Source: Lysobacterales bacterium
Lineage (GTDB): Bacteria; Pseudomonadota; Gammaproteobacteria; Xanthomonadales; SZUA-36
DNA length: 7,239 bases
Assembly: GCA_026193295.1 (NCBI GenBank)
Contig: JAPHSB010000198.1
Coordinates: forward strand, 1-7,239
Direction of reading: 5' to 3'
Every line of letters starts with the position of its first letter. Position 1 is the stretch's first letter. This document shows, one piece after another, positions 1 through 6,030 of this stretch. Below the pieces are notes generated by a model. The model was not told the origin of the DNA and searched no databases. It saw only the letters and a list, made by a program, of their open reading frames with translations. A program made the position numbers and the translations under genes.

Positions 1-508
1 CCGGCAACGCGAACATCAGGTCGATGTTGAAATTGTCGATACCCGCGGCGTGGAGAGAGTCGACTGCACGCAGCACCTCTTCACGACCGTGAATCCGGCC
101 TATTCCGGCCAACGCGGCGTCGTTGAAACTCTGAACGCCGAGCGAAACCCGGTTGATACCGGCGTCCCGGTAAGCGGTGAAGCTGTCGTACTCCACTGTG
201 CCGGGGTTGGCCTCGAGGGTAATTTCGAGGCCTGGGCTGAAGGGGAGCAGCGCGCGGCAACCACTCAATAGCCGCTCAAACTGCGTGGCGGAAAAGAGGC
301 TCGGCGTGCCGCCCCCGAAAAACACACTTTGCACCGTACGTCCCCAAACCAGCGGCAGGTCTAATTCCAGGTCGCGCAATAGAGCCTCGATGTACTCGTC
401 GCCCGCGAAATCCGCCCGGACTGCATGGGAATTGAAATCACAGTATGGGCACTTGCGGACACACCAGGGCAAGTGGACATAAAGCGAGAGCGGAGGGGTT
501 TCCAGCAT
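1..508 (-). CDS. hemW: HemW, radical-SAM-type heme chaperone (3' end cut by window edge)
   Basis: The first 169 residues of a protein of usually about 380 are present; the rest lies left of the window. The protein begins MLETPPLSLYVHLPWC and carries the cluster-binding CX3CX2C motif at C16, C20 and C23. F25 stands where coproporphyrinogen oxidase HemN has a fourth cysteine, which points to HemW. Other family blocks are GGGTPS (65-70), EANPGTV (99-105), VSLGVQSF (121-128), GRIHG (137-141) and NIDLM (161-165). HemW proteins bind heme and a [4Fe-4S] cluster and deliver heme to target proteins such as respiratory enzymes; many databases still carry the old name oxygen-independent coproporphyrinogen III oxidase. 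The ATG at 508-506 is chosen because the N-terminus then matches the E. coli protein in length. The upstream ribosome site is weak, and the gene starts 8 bases after the rdgB stop, so coupled translation is likely. Confidence 0.95.
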   Translation of the reverse strand, partial: MLETPPLSLYVHLPWCVRKCPYCDFNSHAVRADFAGDEYIEALLRDLELDLPLVWGRTVQSVFFGGGTPSLFSATQFERLLSGCRALLPFSPGLEITLEANPGTVEYDSFTAYRDAGINRVSLGVQSFNDAALAGIGRIHGREEVLRAVDSLHAAGIDNFNIDLMFALP

Positions 509-516
509 GCCCCGGA

Positions 517-1146
517 TCAACCGCCGGTTTCGAACGCGTTCTCGATGTGCCTCAGCATCGCTGCCAAAGCCTGACCGCGATGGCTCAGCCGATTCTTGAG
601 CGCGGCGGGAAGCTGCGCTGAAGAACATCGCTGCTCCGGCACCCAGAACAGCGGGTCATAGCCAAAGCCACCACTGCCTGACGGCGCGTCGAGAATGCGG
701 CCGCGCCACCTGCCGGTCGCCAGCAGCGGCGCCGGGTCATTGGCGTGCCGCATCAGCGCCATCGCACAATAGAAATGGGCACCGCGCGCCTCTCGCTGGA
801 CACCGGCCAGAGCCTGCAACAATTTGGCGTTATTGGCCTCGTCATCTGCCGCTTCACCCGCATAGCGTGACGAGTAGATGCCGGGCTCGCCGCCAAGGGC
901 GTCGACCACCAGGCCCGAATCGTCACCCAGGGCAGGCAGACCGGTGCACCGCACGGCGTGCCGCGCCTTGATCACGGCATTTTCGATGAAGCTCAGGCCG
1001 TCTTCCACGGCTTCGTCGATGCGCCATTCGCCCTGAGGCCTGACCCTCCATCCCAGCGGTTCCAGCATGGCCGACAACTCACTCAATTTCCCGGCGTTAC
1101 CGCTGGCAAGAACCAGCGTGCGCCGAGCCGTTGGAGCGTCAGCCAT
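517..1146 (-). CDS. rdgB: RdgB/HAM1-family dITP/XTP pyrophosphatase
   Basis: Cytosolic nucleoside triphosphate pyrophosphatase that hydrolyses dITP, ITP and XTP to monophosphates, keeping deaminated purines out of DNA and RNA. The 209-residue product is slightly longer than E. coli RdgB (197) because of a short N-terminal addition. Visible family blocks are LASGNAGK (13-20), FIENAVIKARHA (53-64), PALGDDSG (71-78, with D76 matching the catalytic Asp69 of E. coli), GIYSSRYAG (89-97), GGFGYDP (159-165) and SHRGQAL (188-194). Predicted substrate-binding residues K20, K60, F161, D164, K184, H189 and R190 are all present. The usual AEL near residue 178 is AQL here, a mild change. The start ATG overlaps the rph stop by 8 bases, and a GAGG ribosome site (1153-1156) lies 6 bases upstream inside rph, supporting this start and co-translation. 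Confidence 0.96.
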   Translation of the reverse strand: MADAPTARRTLVLASGNAGKLSELSAMLEPLGWRVRPQGEWRIDEAVEDGLSFIENAVIKARHAVRCTGLPALGDDSGLVVDALGGEPGIYSSRYAGEAADDEANNAKLLQALAGVQREARGAHFYCAMALMRHANDPAPLLATGRWRGRILDAPSGSGGFGYDPLFWVPEQRCSSAQLPAALKNRLSHRGQALAAMLRHIENAFETGG

Positions 1147-1855
1147 GCAAGGCCTCGACCTGCAGTACCATCAATTCGCGCACGCCGCGCTCCGCCAGGT
1201 CCAGCATGCGCTCCAGCTCGTCGCGGTGAAAGGCATGACCTTCCGCGGTGCCCTGCAGCTCGATGAACGCGCCACCGTCATTCATTACGACATTCAGATC
1301 GGTTTCGGCCACCGAGTCCTCCCGGTAATCGAGATCGAGTACCGGCGTGTTGCCGAAGATCCCCACGGAAATCGCCGCCACCTGCCCGTGAATCGGATCT
1401 TTGCTCGTGACGCCGCGGCCCTCGAGCCACCGGCAGGCGTCCACCAGGGCCACGTAAGCCCCCGTGATGGCGGCGGTACGCGTACCGCCGTCTGCCTGGA
1501 TCACGTCGCAGTCGAGCGTGATGGTGCGTTCGCCCAGCGCCGCCCGGTCGACGACTGCCCGCAGCGATCGCCCAATGAGACGCTGGATCTCCAATGTTCG
1601 ACCGCCCTGCTTGCCCCGTGCGGCCTCCCGCGCCATGCGGCTGCCCGTGGAGCGGGGCAACATGCCGTATTCCGCCGTTACCCAACCCTCGCCCTTGCCA
1701 CGGAGGAAATGCGGCACCCGATCCTCGACGGACGCGGTGCACAGCACCTGCGTGTCGCCGGAGCAGATAAGTACCGAACCCTCCGCGTGGCGGGTGAAGT
1801 TGCGCTTAATTGCTACCGGCCGCATCTGCTCCGGTGCTCTGCCACTGGGTCTCAT
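1139..1855 (-). CDS. rph: Ribonuclease PH (tRNA nucleotidyltransferase)
   Basis: Phosphate-dependent 3'-5' exoribonuclease that trims the 3' ends of tRNA precursors and works as a hexameric ring. The product is 238 residues, the same length as E. coli RNase PH. It begins MRPSGRAPEQ and contains HAEGSVL (23-29), TAEYGMLPRST (60-70), GGRT (84-87, with R86), ADGGTRTA (121-128, with R126), and EDSVAETD (179-186), whose D180 and D186 are the expected metal ligands. The frame stays open to 1954, but the ATG at 1855 is chosen because the family N-terminus starts exactly there and an AGGAAGGG ribosome site precedes it. It is the first gene of the leftward rph-rdgB-hemW group. In E. coli rph precedes pyrE; here the next gene is rdgB. 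It looks intact, unlike the frameshifted rph-1 allele of E. coli K-12. Confidence 0.97.
   Translation of the reverse strand: MRPSGRAPEQMRPVAIKRNFTRHAEGSVLICSGDTQVLCTASVEDRVPHFLRGKGEGWVTAEYGMLPRSTGSRMAREAARGKQGGRTLEIQRLIGRSLRAVVDRAALGERTITLDCDVIQADGGTRTAAITGAYVALVDACRWLEGRGVTSKDPIHGQVAAISVGIFGNTPVLDLDYREDSVAETDLNVVMNDGGAFIELQGTAEGHAFHRDELERMLDLAERGVRELMVLQVEALHG
1471..1490. repeat. 20-base perfect palindrome inside rph
   Basis: The ten bases CGGCGGTACG are followed directly by their exact reverse complement, giving a 20-base perfect palindrome with ACGCGT at its centre. It falls on the codons for the conserved GGTRTA motif of RNase PH (residues 123-128, including R126). The symmetry stops at both ends (G at 1470, T at 1491). 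As RNA it could form a short strong stem. It is probably a by-product of codon choice, since GGT and ACC codons mirror each other around ACG-CGT. Confidence 0.9.
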
Positions 1856-1925
1856 ATTCCCTTCCTGTCTGACGACTCTTGAGTTGGCCTCGCGGCCGCT
1901 GACGTGAATGCCATTTGCCGGTACC

Positions 1926-1954
1926 ATTGTGCCAACCAAGCCGCCGGGCAACAA
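1926..1954 (-). promoter_or_regulatory. Putative sigma70-like promoter for rph-rdgB-hemW
   Basis: Reading leftward, TTGTTG (1954-1949) and CACAAT (1931-1926) are separated by 17 bases. They match the sigma70 consensus at 3 of 6 and 4 of 6 positions. A start of transcription near 1918 would give a leader of about 60 bases before the rph ATG at 1855. The region must hold a leftward promoter because the genes diverge here, but these boxes are weak and the choice is inference. Confidence 0.3.
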
Positions 1955-1955
1955 T
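1927..1955 (+). promoter_or_regulatory. Putative sigma70-like promoter for yicC-gmk-rpoZ-spoT-ridA-recG
   Basis: Reading rightward, TTGTGC (1927-1932) and AACAAT (1950-1955) are separated by 17 bases, matching consensus at 3 of 6 and 4 of 6 positions. Transcription starting near 1962 would leave a leader of about 30 bases before the yicC ATG. The boxes lie on almost the same bases as the leftward candidate, so each -10 overlaps the other's -35. The assignment is tentative. Confidence 0.3.
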
Positions 1956-1991
1956 CACCGTGACTCAGCCACGCACAGAAGGACCCTTGAC

Positions 1992-2861
1992 ATGATCCGC
2001 AGCATGACCGGATTCGCCAGCGTCGAACGGCAATATGAGTTTGGCCGTCTGGCCTGGGAGCTGCGCTCTGTCAACCACCGCTACCTGGAAATTGGCCTGC
2101 GACTTCCAGAGGAGTTCCGGGTCCTGGAACCCGATATCAGGCGGACCCTGGGCGAGTACCTCAGCCGCGGCAAGGTTGATGCTGCATTGCGATTCTCGGC
2201 CGCGCCGGGGGCGACGCGGTCCAGCCTGGCCTTGAACCATGACCTGCTGAAAACTCTGCTCGAGCTGCACGCGGAAGTCGGGAGAACCAGCGGAAGCGAG
2301 GAGGCTGCAGATCCCATGGCTCTGCTGCGCTGGCCCGGCGTGATCGAAGAGCGGGCGCCGGATCCTCAACCGCTGCAGGCTGCCGCCATGGAGCTGCTCG
2401 GTGATGCGGCCACCAGCCTGCAATCGGCCCGTGGCCGGGAAGGCGAAGAGATGGCCGCCGCGATCCGTGAGCGGCTTGACACCATCGAATCCTGGGTCGC
2501 CCGGGTTCGCGAGTGGTTGCCTGACATTCGCGATGGCCTGCGAGAAAAGATGCTGGCGCGCATTGCCGACCTGCAGCAACCGCTCGATCCCGGTCGTCTC
2601 GAACAGGAGGTCGCATTTCTGGCCCAGAAAATTGACGTCGACGAGGAGCTCGACCGGATGAATGCACATGTCAAGGAAGCGCGACTCGTGCTCGAGCGGG
2701 ACGACCCGGTGGGGCGACGGCTGGACTTCCTGATGCAGGAATTCAACCGGGAATCCAACACTCTGAGTTCGAAGTCGGTTGACAACCGTACCACGCAGGC
2801 AGCGGTCGAACTGAAAGTCGCGATCGAGCAGATGCGTGAACAGGTGCAGAACATCGAATGA
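1992..2861 (+). CDS. yicC: YicC/YloC-family protein, likely endoribonuclease
   Basis: The 289-residue product starts MIRSMTGFA, the hallmark N-terminus of the YicC family, and is close to the 287 residues of E. coli YicC. The N-terminal YicC domain covers roughly residues 2-155 and includes WELRSVNHRYLE (22-33) and SRGKVD (58-63). The C-terminal DUF1732 domain covers about 205-289, with AQKIDVDEELDR (211-222), GRRLDFLMQEFNRE (241-254), SKSVD (260-264) and a closing EQMREQVQNIE. Family members in E. coli and Bacillus have been reported to act as endoribonucleases or to promote small RNA decay; that role is by homology only. The frame is open from 1908, but the ATG at 1992 is preferred because it gives the family start and follows AGAAGGA (1977-1983) by 8 bases. 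It is the first gene of the rightward group; its neighbour gmk is a typical partner. Confidence 0.95.
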   Translation: MIRSMTGFASVERQYEFGRLAWELRSVNHRYLEIGLRLPEEFRVLEPDIRRTLGEYLSRGKVDAALRFSAAPGATRSSLALNHDLLKTLLELHAEVGRTSGSEEAADPMALLRWPGVIEERAPDPQPLQAAAMELLGDAATSLQSARGREGEEMAAAIRERLDTIESWVARVREWLPDIRDGLREKMLARIADLQQPLDPGRLEQEVAFLAQKIDVDEELDRMNAHVKEARLVLERDDPVGRRLDFLMQEFNRESNTLSSKSVDNRTTQAAVELKVAIEQMREQVQNIE

Positions 2862-2871
2862 GCGCTTTGAG

Positions 2872-3492
2872 TTGAACGGACCCTTGCTCTATGTCATATC
2901 CGCGCCCTCGGGCGGCGGCAAGACCAGCCTGGTCAACGCGCTTCTGGAACGCGACAAGCACGTCGCCCTGTCGGTGTCGCACACCACGCGCTCACCGCGG
3001 CCGGGAGAAATGGACGGCGTTCATTACTACTTCGTCGATGATGCAGCATTCGAGGAACTGGCCAGTCAAGGCGCGTTCCTCGAACATGCGCGTGTGTTCG
3101 ACCACCGGTACGGAACCGGCCGTGAAGCAGTCGAACGGCAACTTGCCGACGGTTACGACGTCCTGCTCGATATCGACTGGCAGGGTGCGCGACAGATCCG
3201 GGACACCTTTTCCGCAGCCCGTACGATCTTTATCCTGCCGCCGTCCCTGGACGTCTTGCGCAAGCGCCTGATCGGGCGCGGGCAGGACAGCGAGGCGGTT
3301 ATAGACCGACGCATGGAGGCGGCACGAGCCGAGATTTCACATGCCGTGGAGTTCGATTTTCTTATCATCAACGACGAATTCGAAGCGGCTCTGAGCGACC
3401 TCCACGCCATCATTCGGGAAGGCCGCCCCATCCGGGATGAAGAAAACGCGAAAACCCGTGAAATTCTGGCGGAACTGCTTGAAACTGGATAG
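2872..3492 (+). CDS. gmk: Guanylate kinase (non-ATG start)
   Basis: Cytosolic kinase that converts GMP and ATP to GDP and ADP, an essential step in guanine nucleotide supply. Counted from the chosen start, the P-loop is APSGGGKT (11-18). The GMP-binding blocks are SVSHTTR (34-40), RPGE (43-46) and HYYF (51-54), followed by YGT (80-82), DIDWQGA (100-106) and a lid-like LIGRGQDS (133-140). With a TTG start at 2872 the product is 206 residues, matching E. coli Gmk (207), and begins MNGPLLYV. No in-frame ATG lies between the upstream stop and the P-loop; the first one falls inside the RPGEMDG block. The other candidates are GTG at 2836 (218 residues, overlapping yicC by 26 bases) and TTG at 2884. 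Ribosome sites are weak at all of them, so the start is uncertain while the gene is not. The chosen start is 10 bases after the yicC stop. Confidence 0.95.
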   Translation: MNGPLLYVISAPSGGGKTSLVNALLERDKHVALSVSHTTRSPRPGEMDGVHYYFVDDAAFEELASQGAFLEHARVFDHRYGTGREAVERQLADGYDVLLDIDWQGARQIRDTFSAARTIFILPPSLDVLRKRLIGRGQDSEAVIDRRMEAARAEISHAVEFDFLIINDEFEAALSDLHAIIREGRPIRDEENAKTREILAELLETG

Positions 3493-3564
3493 AATGGTAC
3501 GTTCAGCCCGGGTCCAGTAAGGCCCGGAACCGCAAATTGATTTTGATTTCCTGGAAAGACAAAC
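3493..3564 (+). promoter_or_regulatory. gmk-rpoZ leader with hairpin
   Basis: This 72-base gap is the longest between genes of the rightward group. At 3508-3527 CCGGG, a bulged T and CC can pair with GG and CCCGG around an AGTAA loop, giving a 7-pair GC-rich stem. The following bases are AT-rich but lack a clean run of T, so a strong intrinsic terminator is unlikely. GGAAAG (3553-3558) lies 6 bases before the rpoZ ATG and is a good ribosome site. The hairpin may be a weak attenuator or an mRNA-processing site. Confidence 0.4.
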
Positions 3565-3828
3565 ATGGCCAGAATTACAGTTGAAGACTGCCTCAAACGG
3601 ATCGATAACCGCTTCGAGATGGTGCTGACCGCTACCAAGCGCGCCCGCCAGATAGCCAACGGCGCCGAACCGATGGTCGAGGAAGCAAACGACAAACCGA
3701 CCGTGATCGCTCTGCGTGAGATCGCCAGTGGGTTGGTGGACCCTGAGAAAGTAGACGTGATCCAGGCCGAAATCGAAGCCGCCGAAGTGTTCGAGTCACC
3801 GCTCGAGGAAGACGACTTCGCTCCCTGA
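3565..3828 (+). CDS. rpoZ: DNA-directed RNA polymerase omega subunit
   Basis: Small subunit that binds beta-prime and helps assemble RNA polymerase. The product is 87 residues (E. coli 91). It begins MARITVEDCLKRIDNRF and has the conserved RAR (26-28) and NDKPTVIALREI (42-53) blocks, then an acidic, poorly conserved tail ending EEDDFAP. In E. coli the first residues of omega (MARVT) help form ppGpp binding site 1 with beta-prime; MARIT here keeps that feature, so site 1 is probably functional. The start is supported by GGAAAG six bases upstream. The gene sits directly before spoT, whose product makes and breaks the ligand of that site; the rpoZ TGA touches the spoT open frame with no gap and in the same frame. 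Confidence 0.97.
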   Translation: MARITVEDCLKRIDNRFEMVLTATKRARQIANGAEPMVEEANDKPTVIALREIASGLVDPEKVDVIQAEIEAAEVFESPLEEDDFAP

Positions 3829-3867
3829 TTGCGGACCCCCGAGATCGACAGGCTGCGCACTACGCCG

Positions 3868-6009
3868 ATGCAAGCTGCCACAGGATATCCGGACGCCGTC
3901 CTGAAGCTCAGGGATCTGCTCAACAGCTATCTCGGCCCCGAAAAAGTTGCCCTGGTCCTCAAAGCCTATGACATGGGCGAAGCTGCTCACCGAGGCCAAA
4001 CCCGCAAAACCGGCGAACCCTACATCCTCCACCCGGTTGCCGTCGCGCAAATTCTCGCCAACATGCGCATGGATCATGAAAGCCTGGCTGCGGCGATCCT
4101 GCACGATACCATCGAGGACACACCACTCACCTGGGACGAAATTCGAAGCCAATTCGGCAGCGAAATCGCCGACCTCGTGGAAGGCGTCACCAAGCTGGAC
4201 AAGATGAAGTTCCGCACGCGGGTGCAGGCGGACGCCGAGAGCTTTCGCAAGCTGATGCTCGCGATGTCACTCGACCTCCGCGTCATTTTCATCAAGCTGG
4301 CCGACCGGCTCCACAACATGCGGACTCTGAGCAGCATGTCGAATAGCTCCCGCAGGCGGATTGCCCGGGAGACCCTGGACATTTACGCGCCCATCGCCGA
4401 CCGGCTCGGCATGAACAGCATGAAGCACGAGCTGGAGGACATGGGGTTCGCCAACCTCTACCCGTGGCGTCACAGCACGATTGCCGAACATCTCAAGACC
4501 GTGATGGGTGACCGAAAAGAAATCGTCGGCAACATCCTCGAGGTGCTGCGCGCCCGGATGAGCGACGCCGGCGTCCCCTGCCGCATCAAGGGGCGCCAGA
4601 AATCACCGTACAGCATCTACCAGAAGATGTTGGCCCGGGACATGTCGTTCCGGGACGTTACCGATTTCTTCGCTTTCCGCATCATCACGGACACTGAGGC
4701 ACACTGTTACCTGGCGTTGGGCGCGGTGCACACCCTGTACCCTCCGAAACCCGGGCGCTTCAAGGACTACATCGCGCTGCCCAAGGCCAATGGCTACCAG
4801 TCGCTTCACACCATCCTCAACAGCCCCTACGGAATGCCCATCGAGATCCAGATCCGCACCGAAGACATGGACCTTATGGCCAGCAAGGGCGCCGCTGCTC
4901 ACTGGCAGAACAAGGGCGAAGACGCCTCCGGTCAGCCGACCGCCGGCAGTGCCGAGGTGCGAGCCAGGGAGTGGTTGATGCGGCTGGTCGACGTGCAGCG
5001 CCATACAGCCGACTCACTGGAGTTCCTGGACCACGCGAAGTCCGACCTGTTCCCGGACGAGATCTTCGTCTTTACCCCCAAGGGCAAGATCATCGACCTC
5101 CGGCAGAATGCAACGGCCCTGGACTTCGGCTACGCGATTCACACGGACGTCGGCAACCACACGGCGACAGCGCTGGTCGACAACCTGGAAGTGCCATTGT
5201 CCACGCGCCTGGCAAATGGACAGACCGTCAAGATCCTGACCGATCCGGCCGTCCAGCCGCAGCCGCAGTGGCTGGAGTTTGCCGCCACCGCGCGCGCCAG
5301 GACGGCGATCCGGCACTATCTTAAGAGCCTGCGCCAGGAAGACACCGTTACCCTGGGAATGCAGTTGCTGGAAAAAGCGCTCAATACCCGCGGCAGCTCG
5401 ATCGATGAGGTGCCGGACGAAACGTGGCGGCAGTACCTCAAGGAGAACCATTTCAAGCGTCAGGACGAGCTGTTCAATGACCTCGCCCTGGGCAATACCC
5501 TGGCCAGCCTGGTCGCAGCCAAACTGGCACCGGAAAAAAGCCCGCAAGCTGTTGCCGCGGGTGGCAGCGAGGCCATAACGATTGCCGGATCCGAAGGCAG
5601 CGCGTTGAGCTTTGCCGCCTGCTGTCTGCCGGTGCCGGGCGACAAGATCATGGCCTATGTGTCCACCGACAAGGGCCTGGTCGTGCACCGCGTGCAATGC
5701 AGCAATGTCCGCGAATTCCGCAAACACCCCGACCGTTGCGTCGACGTCAGCTGGGCCCCGATAACCAAGGGCATGTTCCCGGTCGCCGTCCGGATCATAG
5801 CGCGCAACACGCCGGGCGTCCTGGCCAGCATTTCCACCAGCATTGGCGAAGCCAACAGCAACATTGAGCGGGTGGCACAACCCGAGGCCAACCCGGAAAC
5901 GGCGACCTTGCTCTTCACCGTCAGCGTCCGCGACCGCGACCACATGGCACGCGTGTTGCGCCGCTTGCGGCGAAACAGCAACGTGGTTCGCGTCAACCGG
6001 ATCGGCTGA
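3868..6009 (+). CDS. spoT: Bifunctional (p)ppGpp synthetase/hydrolase SpoT
   Basis: Makes (p)ppGpp from ATP and GDP/GTP and degrades it, setting the stringent response. From the ATG at 3868 the product is 713 residues (E. coli SpoT 702). The HD hydrolase domain has HPVAVA (55-60), HDTIEDT (79-85), TKLDKMKF (108-115) and LADRLHNMRTL (144-154), apparently intact. The synthetase domain has GRQKSPYSIYQKM (242-254), RFKD (297-300), GYQSLHT (309-315) and EIQIRTEDMD (326-335). The RXKD form is that of bifunctional Rel/SpoT enzymes, not of RelA. A TGS domain spans about 394-457, followed by a helical part, a Cys-rich segment (C585, C586, H607, C611) and a C-terminal ACT domain (about 637-713). The motif GRxKH reads GRQKS here. 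A TTG at 3829, immediately after the rpoZ stop, would add 13 residues. Neither start has a good ribosome site, so coupling to rpoZ translation is likely. Confidence 0.96.
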   Translation: MQAATGYPDAVLKLRDLLNSYLGPEKVALVLKAYDMGEAAHRGQTRKTGEPYILHPVAVAQILANMRMDHESLAAAILHDTIEDTPLTWDEIRSQFGSEIADLVEGVTKLDKMKFRTRVQADAESFRKLMLAMSLDLRVIFIKLADRLHNMRTLSSMSNSSRRRIARETLDIYAPIADRLGMNSMKHELEDMGFANLYPWRHSTIAEHLKTVMGDRKEIVGNILEVLRARMSDAGVPCRIKGRQKSPYSIYQKMLARDMSFRDVTDFFAFRIITDTEAHCYLALGAVHTLYPPKPGRFKDYIALPKANGYQSLHTILNSPYGMPIEIQIRTEDMDLMASKGAAAHWQNKGEDASGQPTAGSAEVRAREWLMRLVDVQRHTADSLEFLDHAKSDLFPDEIFVFTPKGKIIDLRQNATALDFGYAIHTDVGNHTATALVDNLEVPLSTRLANGQTVKILTDPAVQPQPQWLEFAATARARTAIRHYLKSLRQEDTVTLGMQLLEKALNTRGSSIDEVPDETWRQYLKENHFKRQDELFNDLALGNTLASLVAAKLAPEKSPQAVAAGGSEAITIAGSEGSALSFAACCLPVPGDKIMAYVSTDKGLVVHRVQCSNVREFRKHPDRCVDVSWAPITKGMFPVAVRIIARNTPGVLASISTSIGEANSNIERVAQPEANPETATLLFTVSVRDRDHMARVLRRLRRNSNVVRVNRIG

Positions 6010-6030
6010 TTCCGCAACCAGGAGAGCACC

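Noticed and set aside
1..508. Coproporphyrinogen III oxidase HemN
   Set aside because: The motif is CX3CX2C followed by Asp-Phe, lacking HemN's fourth cysteine, and the N-terminus matches HemW.
1067..1882. 271-residue open frame on the plus strand opposite rph and rdgB
   Set aside because: It is antisense to two well-conserved genes, with no ribosome site or family motif seen.
1856..1954. 33-residue N-terminal extension of RNase PH
   Set aside because: The extension is not part of the family; the start at 1855 gives the standard 238 residues and has a strong ribosome site.
1908..1991. 28-residue N-terminal extension of YicC
   Set aside because: The family begins MxxSMTGF; the ATG at 1992 has a well-placed AGAAGGA, and the extension would run over the predicted promoter boxes.
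1965..2669. 234-residue minus-strand open frame within yicC
   Set aside because: It is a shadow of yicC, and its start or end would also overlap the divergent control region.
3479..3495. Possible rpoZ promoter: TTGAAA (3479-3484) and TAGAAT (3490-3495) at the end of gmk
   Set aside because: Each box matches consensus well, but they are only 5 bases apart, and neither has a partner at 16-18 bases.
3508..3550. Intrinsic terminator after gmk
   Set aside because: The stem is bulged and is not followed by a continuous T-run; the downstream genes rpoZ and spoT are usually co-transcribed with gmk.
3153..3923. 256-residue Ser/Arg-rich open frame on the minus strand spanning gmk, rpoZ and the start of spoT
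   Set aside because: It crosses three real genes on the other strand; the Ser-rich composition is typical of a shadow frame.
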